Source: JACJXF01 sp964349045
GTDB taxonomy: Bacteria; Bacteroidota; Bacteroidia; Bacteroidales; GCA-2748055
Direction: 5' to 3'
NCBI GenBank assembly: GCA_964349045.1
Contig: CAYGFI010000071.1
Coordinates: 1 to 22,988, forward strand
DNA: 22,988 bases
Below are positions 14,285 to 21,202 of the stretch, in pieces (position 1 is the stretch's first letter; every line of letters begins with the position of its first letter). Under the pieces are notes generated by a model. It made no database searches, was not told where the DNA came from, and saw only the letters and a list, made by a program, of their open reading frames with translations. The position numbers and the translations under genes are program-made.

Positions 14285-17149
14285 ATGATGCAAAAACTTC
14301 TCTCCTTACCTGAAAATCTGGTATCTTCCTTTCACCACATCACTGGAAACAAAAGTGAAAACTGGTTTGTTTTATCGGATCCAAAAGACTTCAGGATTGG
14401 TTCAGGAGGAGGAACGGCTTTCCTTTTAGCAGAATATAAAAAACAATGGGGCAATAGAATTCCATTGCATGAATATTTAGCCTCAGCGAAAAAAATCATT
14501 ATTCATGCAGGCGGGCAGAGTCGAAGATTACCTTCCTATGCTCCTTCCGGAAAATTACTTACACCCATACCGGTTTTCCGGTGGAGTCGCGGACAACATC
14601 TTGATCAGACGCTGGTTGATTTGCAAATGCCTTTGTTGGAAAAAATTATGGGAATAGCTGGTGAAGCCCAAAATTGCCTGATTGCCAGTGGGGATGTACT
14701 TATACTTTCACCTGAAATACCTTTTGAATTGCCTGAAGCAGATGTGGTGTGTTTTGGTATCTGGGTCGATCCGCAAATGGCATCAAATCACGGTGTTTTT
14801 TTTACACCGAGGAACAATCCGCAGCAATTGGATTTTATGCTTCAGAAACCTGATCATAAGGTAATAGAGGAGTTGACCGGCTCTCATCTCTATATGATGG
14901 ATATTGGGATATGGGTACTTAGCGACCGGGCAGTTGAACTTTTAATGAAAAAATGCGGATGGAACGGTACGGATTTCAACCGGAAGTTGCCGGAATATTA
15001 CGATTTATATGGTTCTTTCGGAACATGCCTTGGGGAACATCCATCGGATTCGGACAGCAGTATCAGCGAATTAACTTCAGCCATTATCCCGATGAACAAA
15101 GGAGAGTTTTACCATTATGGGACTTCACGGGAACTGATTTCCTCCACTGAAAAGATTCAAAACAGGGTTCTTGACCAGCGAAATATCTGGCATTACCGGG
15201 TAAAACCTCATCCATCCTTATTTGTTCAGAATGCCATCACGGAAATTAAATGGGACAAGCAGCATTCCCAGATCTGGATAGAAAACAGTCATGTGTCATC
15301 ATCATGGTTATTGCATCATGATCATATTATTACCGGTGTTCCGGAGAACAGTTGGAAATTGAATCTTAATTCCGGTGAATGCCTTGATATAATACCAATC
15401 GGTAAAGACGATTTTTGTATCCGAACCTATTTTATGGAGGATAACTTCAGGGGAGGTGTTCTGGATGAAAAAACATCCTGGATGGGTAATCCGGTAACAA
15501 AATGGCTTGAGAACAGAGAAATAAAACCCCCGGAAGCAGGATTAGAAAAAAGTACAGATATTCAAAATGCTGCATTATTTCCTGTGGTTGGCAGAAAAGA
15601 ATTATCTGTTGAATTAATAAAATGGATGTTTAGCGGGGATTCAAAAGGGAATCAAAGGGAGGTTTGGTTAAAATGCCTGAGATTATCGGCAGACCAGATA
15701 CTCTCCCGGGCTAACCTGAAGCGTTTATTCAGTCAGCGCGAATCTTTCAGTCAAAAGAATCTGAAAAAGCTGGCAACTAATTATAAGCTCAGTGTTTTTT
15801 ATCAGACCGATTTGAAACACGGCGCTTATCTTTTTGCCAGGGGAGGGCTTGATTTACCTGATTTATTACCGCTGTCAGAACCTGCCATTCTTCGTTCCAG
15901 AGATCATATGTTCCGCTCAGAAGTATATAGATTGAAAGGCATGGATGGTTCAGTAGAAGAAGCAAATGCTTTTAAGGTTCTGCAGGTTTCGCTTACAGAT
16001 ACGGCTTCCCGGGATTCGGTCCCACGGCTAAATATATTTTCTGATCAGATAGTCTGGGGACGAAGTCCGGTTCGAATGGATCTTGCCGGCGGGTGGTCAG
16101 ACACACCTCCATATTGCTTACAAAGCGGAGGAAGCGTTGTAAATGTGGCAGTAGAACTTAATGGTCAGCCCCCCATTCAGGTTTATATTCGTTTATGTCC
16201 CGAAAAGAAAATCACACTTCGTTCTATCGACAACGGCGTAATGGAGGTCATTTCTGATTATAACGATTTAAAAGCCTTTAACCAGGTAGGTTCAGCGTTT
16301 TCCATTCCCAAAGCAGCGTTATGCCTTACAGGTTTTAGTCCTGATTATTGTGGGGTACGATATAAATCATTGGAAGAACAATTGAATGAGTTTGGCGGGG
16401 GCTTTGAAATTTCGTTACTGGCAGCCATTCCCAAAGGTTCCGGTTTGGGTACCAGCTCTATTCTGGCAGCAACTTTAATAGGTTCACTTTCCGATTTTTG
16501 TTCCCTAAACCTGAATCATCAGGCAATCTGTCAGCGCACATTAATACTTGAGCAGTTATTAACGACCGGAGGGGGATGGCAGGATCAGTTTGGTGGAATT
16601 TTACCGGGAATTAAATTGTTGGAATCGGAACCTGGTATGCAGGAAAAAATCAATGTACGCTGGATGCCTGATCGTTTATTTACGCAGGTTGAGTATAAAG
16701 ACAGTTGGTTGCTTTATTACACGGGTATTACAAGGGTGGCCAGGAATATATTGGCTGAAATTGTACGCGGGATGTTTCTGAATGAAGGGCATCACCTTAT
16801 AATTTTAGATCAGATCAAACAACATGCATACAGACTCGCGGAAGCTATTCAGCGGTCTGATCCTGAATATATCGGAAGAATGATAGCACATTCATGGAAG
16901 CTGAACAATGCACTCGATAGCAGCACCAATACACCGGAAATACAACAAATTATCGATCAGATTGAAGATTTCTCCGTTGGAATGAAATTATTGGGCGCCG
17001 GAGGCGGCGGTTACATGCTGATATGCGCCAAAGATCCTGAGTCTGCAGTTAAAATTCAATCAACTCTCATCCAGAATCCACTAAACTCAAAAGCCAGGTT
17101 TGTAAAGATGGATGTTAGTCAGGCAGGATTTCAGGTATCACGGTCGTAG
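14285..17149 (+). CDS. fkp: Bifunctional L-fucokinase / L-fucose-1-phosphate guanylyltransferase
   Basis: The 954 residues match Fkp of Bacteroides fragilis in length and order. The N-terminal half is a nucleotidyltransferase, with GSGGGTA near 39-45 and HAGGQSRRLP near 74-83. The linker and beta-helix-like middle end near 580. The C-terminal GHMP kinase has GRSPVRMDLAGGWSDTPP starting near 591, the phosphate loop PKGSGLGTSS near 716 and LLGAGGGGYM near 901. The enzyme phosphorylates L-fucose with ATP, then makes GDP-L-fucose from GTP in the cytoplasm, a salvage route that supplies fucose for capsule and glycoproteins. ATG ATG at 14285-14290 offers two adjacent starts. It ends 12 bp from the convergent MntA-like gene. 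The dehydratase, Wzi and WbpL-like genes nearby fit a role in surface glycan synthesis. Confidence 0.97.
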   Translation: MMQKLLSLPENLVSSFHHITGNKSENWFVLSDPKDFRIGSGGGTAFLLAEYKKQWGNRIPLHEYLASAKKIIIHAGGQSRRLPSYAPSGKLLTPIPVFRWSRGQHLDQTLVDLQMPLLEKIMGIAGEAQNCLIASGDVLILSPEIPFELPEADVVCFGIWVDPQMASNHGVFFTPRNNPQQLDFMLQKPDHKVIEELTGSHLYMMDIGIWVLSDRAVELLMKKCGWNGTDFNRKLPEYYDLYGSFGTCLGEHPSDSDSSISELTSAIIPMNKGEFYHYGTSRELISSTEKIQNRVLDQRNIWHYRVKPHPSLFVQNAITEIKWDKQHSQIWIENSHVSSSWLLHHDHIITGVPENSWKLNLNSGECLDIIPIGKDDFCIRTYFMEDNFRGGVLDEKTSWMGNPVTKWLENREIKPPEAGLEKSTDIQNAALFPVVGRKELSVELIKWMFSGDSKGNQREVWLKCLRLSADQILSRANLKRLFSQRESFSQKNLKKLATNYKLSVFYQTDLKHGAYLFARGGLDLPDLLPLSEPAILRSRDHMFRSEVYRLKGMDGSVEEANAFKVLQVSLTDTASRDSVPRLNIFSDQIVWGRSPVRMDLAGGWSDTPPYCLQSGGSVVNVAVELNGQPPIQVYIRLCPEKKITLRSIDNGVMEVISDYNDLKAFNQVGSAFSIPKAALCLTGFSPDYCGVRYKSLEEQLNEFGGGFEISLLAAIPKGSGLGTSSILAATLIGSLSDFCSLNLNHQAICQRTLILEQLLTTGGGWQDQFGGILPGIKLLESEPGMQEKINVRWMPDRLFTQVEYKDSWLLYYTGITRVARNILAEIVRGMFLNEGHHLIILDQIKQHAYRLAEAIQRSDPEYIGRMIAHSWKLNNALDSSTNTPEIQQIIDQIEDFSVGMKLLGAGGGGYMLICAKDPESAVKIQSTLIQNPLNSKARFVKMDVSQAGFQVSRS

Positions 17150-17161
17150 TTATAACCGAAA

Positions 17162-17518
17162 TCAAACAATATGCTCCCCATATAATTCAATTTCCTCACT
17201 GATGCTTGATTTTTCGAGTATAACCAGATCAATATTGCGGTTAAGTAATTTTTCGAGCTCTCCAAACAAATCCAGTCGGGAACCCTTATAGGCTTTTACA
17301 GCAATATCGATATCGGAATTTGAAGTGAAATTAAATGGCCGTATTATTGATCCAAAGAGCCAGACGTTACATTCAGGAATATTCAGGAAAAAAGCCTTTA
17401 GGAGTTCAACTGCACGAGCTTTTTCCCTGAGTCTGTATTGCTCGAGCGATGCAAGTCTTTCGGATTCATTTTGCTGCAAATTCCGCCGGATTATATGTAT
17501 GTTATTTTGCCAATTCAT
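17162..17518 (-). CDS. MntA-like nucleotidyltransferase (antitoxin of a HEPN/MNT pair)
   Basis: The 118-residue protein is a minimal nucleotidyltransferase: LFGS at 54-57, the metal-binding SDIDIA at 68-73 (Asp69 and Asp71) and a third acidic residue in NIDLVI (Asp97). The spacing between GS and DxD is eleven residues, one more than the most quoted MntA motif, a variant I also associate with bacterial members of this fold. In type VII systems MntA adds AMP to a tyrosine of the HEPN toxin and blocks it. An N-terminal helical extension of about 45 residues precedes the domain. The ATG lies within the end of the upstream HEPN gene (17-bp overlap), which indicates coupled translation of toxin then antitoxin. 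Confidence 0.88.
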   Translation of the reverse strand: MNWQNNIHIIRRNLQQNESERLASLEQYRLREKARAVELLKAFFLNIPECNVWLFGSIIRPFNFTSNSDIDIAVKAYKGSRLDLFGELEKLLNRNIDLVILEKSSISEEIELYGEHIV

Positions 17519-17960
17519 CTAAAAAAATATTGAATTGGTTAAAATCTTCGATAACACTGTTGAAATTATTGTTTAAGCGATTCTGAAGGAATTTAAGTTC
17601 TTCTACATCGAGTTCGTAATCGTATGCATGTCTGATGAAATGGCGAAAGGAACGCAGTTTGTCTAACACCTTAAGGCTTTGATCTGACAGAATAGCGGGT
17701 CTGATACCAGTTACTTCAGTAGCCATGCGCCGAAGCAGTTCAATATGATATGTTGAGGAGTCATCCAAATGATTTTCAAAACTCTTAGCAATAGCTTTGA
17801 GAAGGTCTTCAACAGCGGTAAACAATTGTTGAGCCTTTATTGAGAAAACGTAGCATTTGTCATCTTCATTAAGATCAAGAAACCGGATTTGCCCATGCAG
17901 TTTTTCAATTATGGGGAGTTGCTTTTTATAAATTCCCTGAAGAAGCTTAAATCGATCCAT
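17502..17960 (-). CDS. HepT-like HEPN toxin/RNase
   Basis: The 152-residue all-helical protein carries the HEPN active site R-x4-H-x-Y as Arg106, His111 and Tyr113 in RHFIRHAY. This is the motif of HepT toxins, where Arg and His act in RNA cleavage and Tyr is the site AMPylated by the MntA partner. The rest is amphipathic helices, with FSIKAQQLFTAVEDLLKAIA resembling the first HEPN helix. The partner gene overlaps its 3' end by 17 bp. A consensus promoter lies directly upstream. I am confident in the HEPN/MNT pairing. Whether it acts as a classic toxin-antitoxin or an anti-phage module cannot be decided from sequence. Confidence 0.88.
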   Translation of the reverse strand: MDRFKLLQGIYKKQLPIIEKLHGQIRFLDLNEDDKCYVFSIKAQQLFTAVEDLLKAIAKSFENHLDDSSTYHIELLRRMATEVTGIRPAILSDQSLKVLDKLRSFRHFIRHAYDYELDVEELKFLQNRLNNNFNSVIEDFNQFNIFLDELAK

Positions 17961-17978
17961 TGCTTATAGGATTATGGA

Positions 17979-18009
17979 CAAAAGTAATTCATTCAAAAAT
18001 AATAGCCAA
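17979..18009 (-). promoter_or_regulatory. Promoter of the HEPN/MNT operon (TTG-N20-TACTTTTG)
   Basis: On the minus strand TTG (18007-18009), a 20-bp spacer and TACTTTTG followed by T (17979-17986) match the Bacteroidetes promoter consensus. The HEPN ATG is 18 bp downstream of the box, giving a leader of about a dozen bases. Confidence 0.6.
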
Positions 18010-18081
18010 TAATTATTGTTTGATACAGGATAAATTGTGGAGAATCCTATTTGTCAATGAATATTTACTTTAACATACTTA

Positions 18082-18120
18082 TCCATGCAAATTGAGAATT
18101 TAATTCCGGATTTGCATGGA
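18082..18120. repeat. Inverted repeat TCCATGCAAAT / ATTTGCATGGA
   Basis: Two perfect 11-bp arms (18082-18092 and 18110-18120) are separated by 17 bp. The site lies between the HEPN/MNT promoter and the gap before the HicB-like gene, so it could be an operator for either. The inner part of the arm (TGCAAAT) and the 17-bp spacing recur in the inverted repeat at 22320-22364. Confidence 0.55.
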
Positions 18121-18229
18121 CGGTACGAATAGATTTTAATGGGAAAACTAATCCATTATTATTTTTAACAAAAGAATAAATACAAAAAGCCAGATTTTGA
18201 ACTGTTTTATTGTATTTTTATAAGGTTAA

Positions 18230-18239
18230 NNNNNNNNNN
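18230..18239. other. Assembly gap (10 N)
   Basis: Ten undetermined bases join two contigs, and the true length missing may differ. The gap removes the 5' end of the HicB-like gene and possibly an upstream HicA toxin gene, so gene order across it should be treated as provisional. Confidence 0.95.
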
Positions 18240-18439
18240 ATATTATAGTTGAGAAAGGTATGGATGGTTACTTGATTTCATCCGTTATTGAGTTGCCGGG
18301 ATGTCATACTCAGGCGAAAACTTACGATGAACTTTTCAACAGGACAAAAGAGGCTATTGAATTATATCTTGATGAAAAAAAGGGGTTTAAGCAGTACCCG
18401 AATAGTTTACAGAGATCAAACAATACTTTATTATCCTGA
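18240..18439 (+). CDS. HicB-family antitoxin, 5' end lost in assembly gap
   Basis: From 18242 the frame reads IIVEKGMDGYLISSVIELPG then CHTQAKTYDELFNRTKEAIE, the core of the HicB domain (EKxxDGYxxxSVxELPGCHTQ...EAIELYL), and stops with TGA at 18437-18439. The visible part is 65 residues. The start and perhaps a few codons lie in the gap. HicB neutralises the mRNA-cleaving HicA toxin and often represses its own operon. No HicA gene is visible on either side; if present it was in the missing sequence. The last dozen residues (NSLQRSNNTLLS) look unlike a domain and may result from an old frameshift. Just downstream is the remnant of a DUF4143 ATPase gene, so the locus has been rearranged. Confidence 0.72.
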
Positions 18440-18504
18440 AAAACAAGGAATGTTTTTTAATCATTGCCGACACTCAAATAATTACTTATTAATCAATGTA
18501 TATA

Positions 18505-18673
18505 TAAGTCCAAAAGAGGAATATCGCGTTCGGTATAAGTTTTTATGAAGTTATTTAACCAGGGTAGTTTTACCAACTTGCCTAAGACCCGGAATTGCAA
18601 TAACCGGAAAATGTTTTAGCTATTCTTCAAGGGTTTTTTGCAAATTTCTTTTAATCAGTGCCCCTGCCTTCAT
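18505..18673 (-). pseudogene. Decayed, internally deleted copy of the DUF4143 ATPase gene at 19699-20892
   Basis: Read on the minus strand it starts MKAGALIKRNLQKTLEE, then a TAG stop where the intact gene has TGG, then LKHFPVIAIPGLRQVGKTTL, clearly the N-terminus and Walker A of the intact gene. After this the sequence jumps: 18562-18718 matches 20781-20937 without gaps at about 90% identity, while 18505-18561 matches about 20323-20379. The 401 bp between these are missing. TTTAACCA lies at the junction and occurs at both ends of the missing segment in the intact gene (20372-20379 and 20773-20780), so the deletion arose between short direct repeats and also shifts the frame. The 3' half of the gene is absent. 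It cannot make a functional protein. Confidence 0.88.
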
Positions 18674-18718
18674 CCATGAATATTTTAAATCAAAATTACA
18701 AATTTCATGGATAAATGC
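18562..18718. repeat. Duplicated segment, copy 1 (pairs with 20781-20937)
   Basis: This ungapped direct repeat of 157 bp lies 2219 bp upstream of its partner. I count about 16 mismatches, all but one in the former coding part. The outer 44 bp containing the promoter are identical in both copies. The match ends abruptly after AAATGCA. Confidence 0.85.
18691..18698 (-). promoter_or_regulatory. Retained -7 box (TAATTTTG) of the decayed ATPase copy
   Basis: The box is identical to that of the intact gene and lies between inverted arms TCCATGAA (18673-18680) and TTCATGGA (18704-18711). It may still drive a short, untranslatable transcript across the remnant. Confidence 0.4.
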
Positions 18719-18739
18719 ACTTTCCTTTAGAAGCATTTA

Positions 18740-18904
18740 ATGAATAAACAACAAATAAACATCAAAATGCTTGCTGATAACCGACAAAATAGGCTTTTTT
18801 TGTATAAAATATTAATACAATTATTGGAATATGAAAATCAGAAAACTCTTTTTTGCAGTACCCGGGAAGTGGTAAATAAATCAATTACCGGAAGTGTTGA
18901 ATAG
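18740..18904 (+). CDS. Possible small protein of 54 residues
   Basis: An ATG at 18740 opens a frame to TAG at 18902-18904. The product is basic and helical-looking, with KILIQLLEYENQK and REVVNKSITG near the end. It has no recognised family and no clear promoter or ribosome-binding site. It lies between the ATPase remnant and the RelE/ParE operon, whose -7 box follows 50 bp downstream. It could be a remnant of another gene or chance coding. Confidence 0.2.
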   Translation: MNKQQINIKMLADNRQNRLFLYKILIQLLEYENQKTLFCSTREVVNKSITGSVE

Positions 18905-18953
18905 CAGTGTTCAGGATGTTTACACAAATAGAATTCAATCCAAAGATAAAACG

Positions 18954-18961
18954 TAACTTTG
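18954..18961 (+). promoter_or_regulatory. -7 box (TAACTTTG) of the RelE/ParE operon
   Basis: TAACTTTG followed by T matches TAnnTTTG(Y), 15 bp upstream of the antitoxin ATG at 18977. No clear -33 element stands at the usual distance. The leader would be under ten bases. Confidence 0.5.
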
Positions 18962-18976
18962 TAAAAAGTGCAGATT

Positions 18977-19153
18977 ATGAAAACGGTTAAGAAAAAAGAA
19001 ACAAAAGAGATAAACTGGGCTATTCCGGGACAAACGGTTTCCCATGATGAGTTCATGACAACTATTAAGGAAGCTGAAAAAGGTCCATTTTATACGGTTC
19101 AGGAATCAATGCAACACTTTGAACAATGGCTGAAGTCGAGAAAAAAGCGGTAA
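18977..19153 (+). CDS. Putative antitoxin of a RelE/ParE pair
   Basis: The 58-residue protein begins MKTVKKKETKEINWAIPGQT and ends in a basic LKSRKKR. The ATG at 18977 is preferred over an in-frame GTG at 18968 because the -7 box is only 6 bp before the GTG. Segments such as VSHDEFMTTIKEAEKGPFYT resemble short antitoxins found before RelE/ParE toxins in Bacteroidetes, with the helix EFMTTIKEAEKG likely to contact the toxin. No ribbon-helix-helix or other DNA-binding fold is obvious, so autoregulation may differ from classic ParD. Its 3' end overlaps the toxin gene by 28 bp. Confidence 0.7.
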   Translation: MKTVKKKETKEINWAIPGQTVSHDEFMTTIKEAEKGPFYTVQESMQHFEQWLKSRKKR

Positions 19154-19461
19154 AGGTATCAAAGCGATTTGATGTTGATATTGCCTTAATCTTCGAATAT
19201 GGTGAAGAAACTTTCGGATATACAGCAGCTAAAATATTTATCGGTGAAATATATAACTATGTATGGAACCTGGATAGTATGTATTTAAATTATCCTGAAT
19301 GCAGACATCTGCCAACAAAAAGCCATATATACAGAAATGTAATCCTGGGCTCTTATCTAATAATTTACCGGATCACTCCAAAGCAAATAGAAGTTTTAAA
19401 CGTCATCAATTCCCGGATGTCTATCACAAAGATTCGAGGCGCAAGAAGCATCAAACTTTAG
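19126..19461 (+). CDS. RelE/ParE-family toxin
   Basis: The 111-residue protein has the family layout: N-terminal helical pair (KRFDVDIALIFEYGEETFG... IYNYVWNL), then a beta sheet with LPTKSHIYRNVILGSYLIIY and RITPKQIEVLNVIN, ending in RMSITKIRGARSIKL. The YRNV...SYLIIYRI strand pair is characteristic. ParE members poison DNA gyrase and RelE members cut ribosome-bound mRNA; sequence alone does not separate them here. The gene overlaps its putative antitoxin by 28 bp, which couples expression. A GC-rich structured block and an inverted repeat lie downstream. Confidence 0.85.
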   Translation: MAEVEKKAVKVSKRFDVDIALIFEYGEETFGYTAAKIFIGEIYNYVWNLDSMYLNYPECRHLPTKSHIYRNVILGSYLIIYRITPKQIEVLNVINSRMSITKIRGARSIKL

Positions 19462-19553
19462 GTTTGCTAATAATGACTATCGGGAAAGATACATAAGATA
19501 GTTATTCTATTTGAAAAATTGTTTCATGTACCTGATTTAAGTCAAATAATTAA

Positions 19554-19643
19554 ACGCGGATCCGCTTTGCGGAGTGCGAAGCCGCAGTTTAAACTCAGTA
19601 AAAACCGCGAATTTATCCGCGTCCTTGCGACCCGCGAAGCGGG
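19554..19643. repeat. GC-rich structured block (REP-like)
   Basis: Several self-complementary units are packed in 90 bp: GCGGATCCGC palindrome (19556-19565), CCGC-TTT-GCGG (19562-19572), AGTTTAAACT palindrome (19586-19595), CCCGC-GAA-GCGGG (19631-19643), and long-range ACGCGGAT (19554-19561) with ATCCGCGT (19615-19622). GCGAAGC, known as an exceptionally stable single-strand DNA mini-hairpin, occurs at 19576-19582 and inside 19631-19643. No protein is encoded. The GC content contrasts sharply with the flanks. Confidence 0.55.
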
Positions 19644-19655
19644 ACTGCGCTTAAT

Positions 19656-19698
19656 AAATTTGATTTCTATAAAAGCCGGCAAACCTAAAATCAAATTT
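19656..19698. terminator. Inverted repeat between convergent genes, possible bidirectional terminator
   Basis: AAATTTGATTT (19656-19666) and AAATCAAATTT (19688-19698) form 11-bp arms around a 21-bp loop, directly abutting the stop of the DUF4143 ATPase gene (minus) and downstream of the RelE/ParE toxin (plus). The stem is AT-rich, so this is a weak terminator at best. Confidence 0.4.
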
Positions 19699-20892
19699 TT
19701 AATATGCGGGATTTAATATGAATTTAATATGTTCTGTTAAAAAATCCCTGAGACTGCAAACTTGGATATTTTCGCGCATTAAGTAACTATCTGAATTGAA
19801 AGTAACAATATAGGTTCGCTTTGGTTTTACATCATCTATTGCCAGATAATTTCCTTTAGACAATGCAGGAATATTTGAAAGCTTTATTTCAATAGCGGCT
19901 ATTACCTCAGAGCCTTTTTCAATAATAAGATCAAGCTCAGCACCATTATGAGTTCTGTAGAAAAAGTAACGATATTCATCACCTAATACCTGAATGATTT
20001 GCTGAATAGCAAATCCTTCCCATGAGTTCCCGGCTATATAATGACCTATTAATTCTTCGAAACCTGAAATATTCATTAAACAATGTTGAATTCCGGAGTC
20101 GCGAATGTATACCTTTGGTGATTTCACGATACGTTTTCGCATGTTCAGACTATAGGGTTGAAGGCAACGAATAAGGTATGTTTCTTCCAGAAAATCCATA
20201 TATTTTTTAGTGGTATTCGATGTAATACCCAGGGACTTTCCAATTTCAGAGTAATTTACCAATTGACCGTGAAGGGAAGCCAATATTCGCCAAAGTCTTT
20301 CAATTTGCAATGGACTTACATTTAAGCCCAAAAGAGGAATATCGCGTTCGGCATAAGTTTTTATGAAGTTATTTAACCAAAGGGTGCTGAGTTTTACACT
20401 TTGAGAAAGCAGGGATTCAGGAAAACCACCCCTCAGCCACAAATCCTCTTGAGTAATAAGCGGGGGCAATTCTGTAAATCCGATCGGATTCAGCTCCGCA
20501 TACACTATTCTACCCGCGAGCGATTCCGAGCTATCCCTGATAAGTTCAGGAGAAGCTGAGCCAAGTAAAATAAACCTTCCTGCTTCCCTTTTCTGATCTG
20601 TTAAAGCCCGGAGCAATGGATATAATGTTTTATTTCTCTGGATTTCATCAATAATTACCGTTTTGTTTTCAAATTGTTTCAGAAAAAACTCGGGATCCTT
20701 TAGTTTTTCGGCATCAGATGTCAACTCTAAATCCAAATAGATAAAACCCTTGGTAAGTAAAGGCTGCAATTGTTTAACCAGTGTAGTTTTACCAACTTGC
20801 CTTGGACCAAGAATTGCAATAACCGGAAAATGATTTAGCCAATTTTCCAGGGTTTTTTGTAAATTTCTTCTAATCAGTGCGCCTGCATTCAT
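19699..20892 (-). CDS. DUF4143-family AAA ATPase with nuclease-like C-terminus
   Basis: The 397-residue protein has Walker A GPRQVGKTT at 29-37, Walker B VIIDEIQ at 79-85 and sensor LLGSASPEL near 109-117. A winged-helix segment follows (VNYSEIGKSLGITSNTTKKY). The C-terminal domain still shows an E-L-D ... E-I-K pair (GAELDLIIEKGSEVIAAIEIK), the layout of a PD-(D/E)XK-type site. It belongs to the same broad family as the ATPase at 12514 but a different branch (GPRQVGKTT rather than GIRRCGKST). Cellular role unknown; such genes are numerous in Bacteroidetes. A damaged copy lies 2.2 kb away in the same orientation, and its promoter directly abuts a fragment of another DUF4143 gene, so the locus has a history of duplication and insertion. 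Confidence 0.92.
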   Translation of the reverse strand: MNAGALIRRNLQKTLENWLNHFPVIAILGPRQVGKTTLVKQLQPLLTKGFIYLDLELTSDAEKLKDPEFFLKQFENKTVIIDEIQRNKTLYPLLRALTDQKREAGRFILLGSASPELIRDSSESLAGRIVYAELNPIGFTELPPLITQEDLWLRGGFPESLLSQSVKLSTLWLNNFIKTYAERDIPLLGLNVSPLQIERLWRILASLHGQLVNYSEIGKSLGITSNTTKKYMDFLEETYLIRCLQPYSLNMRKRIVKSPKVYIRDSGIQHCLMNISGFEELIGHYIAGNSWEGFAIQQIIQVLGDEYRYFFYRTHNGAELDLIIEKGSEVIAAIEIKLSNIPALSKGNYLAIDDVKPKRTYIVTFNSDSYLMRENIQVCSLRDFLTEHIKFILNPAY

Positions 20893-20937
20893 TCATGAAT
20901 ATTTTAAATCAAAATTACAAATTTCATGGATAAATGC
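20781..20937. repeat. Duplicated segment, copy 2 (pairs with 18562-18718)
   Basis: It contains the first 112 bp of the intact ATPase gene plus 45 bp upstream. The similarity to copy 1 stops exactly where the DUF4143 fragment on the other strand begins, which marks a recombination or insertion boundary. Confidence 0.85.
20910..20917 (-). promoter_or_regulatory. -7 box (TAATTTTG) of the DUF4143 ATPase gene
   Basis: TAATTTTG on the minus strand matches TAnnTTTG, 17 bp before the ATG at 20892. The box sits between TTCATGAA (20892-20899) and TTCATGGA (20923-20930), which are related arms that could bind a repressor. The same box is preserved in the decayed copy. Confidence 0.5.
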
Positions 20938-21163
20938 AACTGAATGCGACTTTTTAAAAGAATTTAACGAAGAAATAACACGGGTAGTGCAGGTATACCA
21001 GGAAGTTACAGAAGACAATATAAGAAGGGAGATATCCGGTGTAAAGGAAGTCATGATGGCCACAAAATGCAATGATGGAATTATAATAACACTCGATCAG
21101 GAAGATGAACTGGATAGAATTCCTTTAATACCTGCATGGAAATGGATGGGCAATATTTGCTGA
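20936..21163 (+). pseudogene. 3' fragment of another DUF4143 ATPase gene
   Basis: From 20936 a plus-strand frame reads ATECDFLKEF..., then VVQVYQEV..., then IIITLDQEDE and PLIPAWKWMGNIC, and stops with TGA at 21161-21163. These blocks line up in order with the C-terminus of the ATPase at 12514-13767 (QECDFLLL, VFQVCSYL, YILTMSEE, MIMPVWKWLLES), so this is the last 75 codons of that type of gene. Everything upstream of the ECDF motif is missing, and the fragment begins exactly where the duplicated promoter segment of the neighbouring ATPase ends. It has no start codon at its head and is almost surely non-functional. The rest of the gene was not found in the window. Confidence 0.8.
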
Positions 21164-21202
21164 GATTTGTTCCTTCCACAGGGCAGAATCAAGGTTCAGA
21201 TT

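Noticed and set aside
14682..15150. Short frames inside fkp on the same strand
   Set aside because: They are shadows of the long, well-recognised Fkp frame.
18288..18548. 86-codon plus-strand frame over the HicB-like region
   Set aside because: It is out of frame with the clear HicB domain, and its second half is antisense to the ATPase remnant.
18505..20937. Composite transposon or insertion sequence bounded by the duplicated ATPase segments
   Set aside because: No transposase gene, terminal inverted repeats or target-site duplications were found. The repeats are the start of an ATPase gene.
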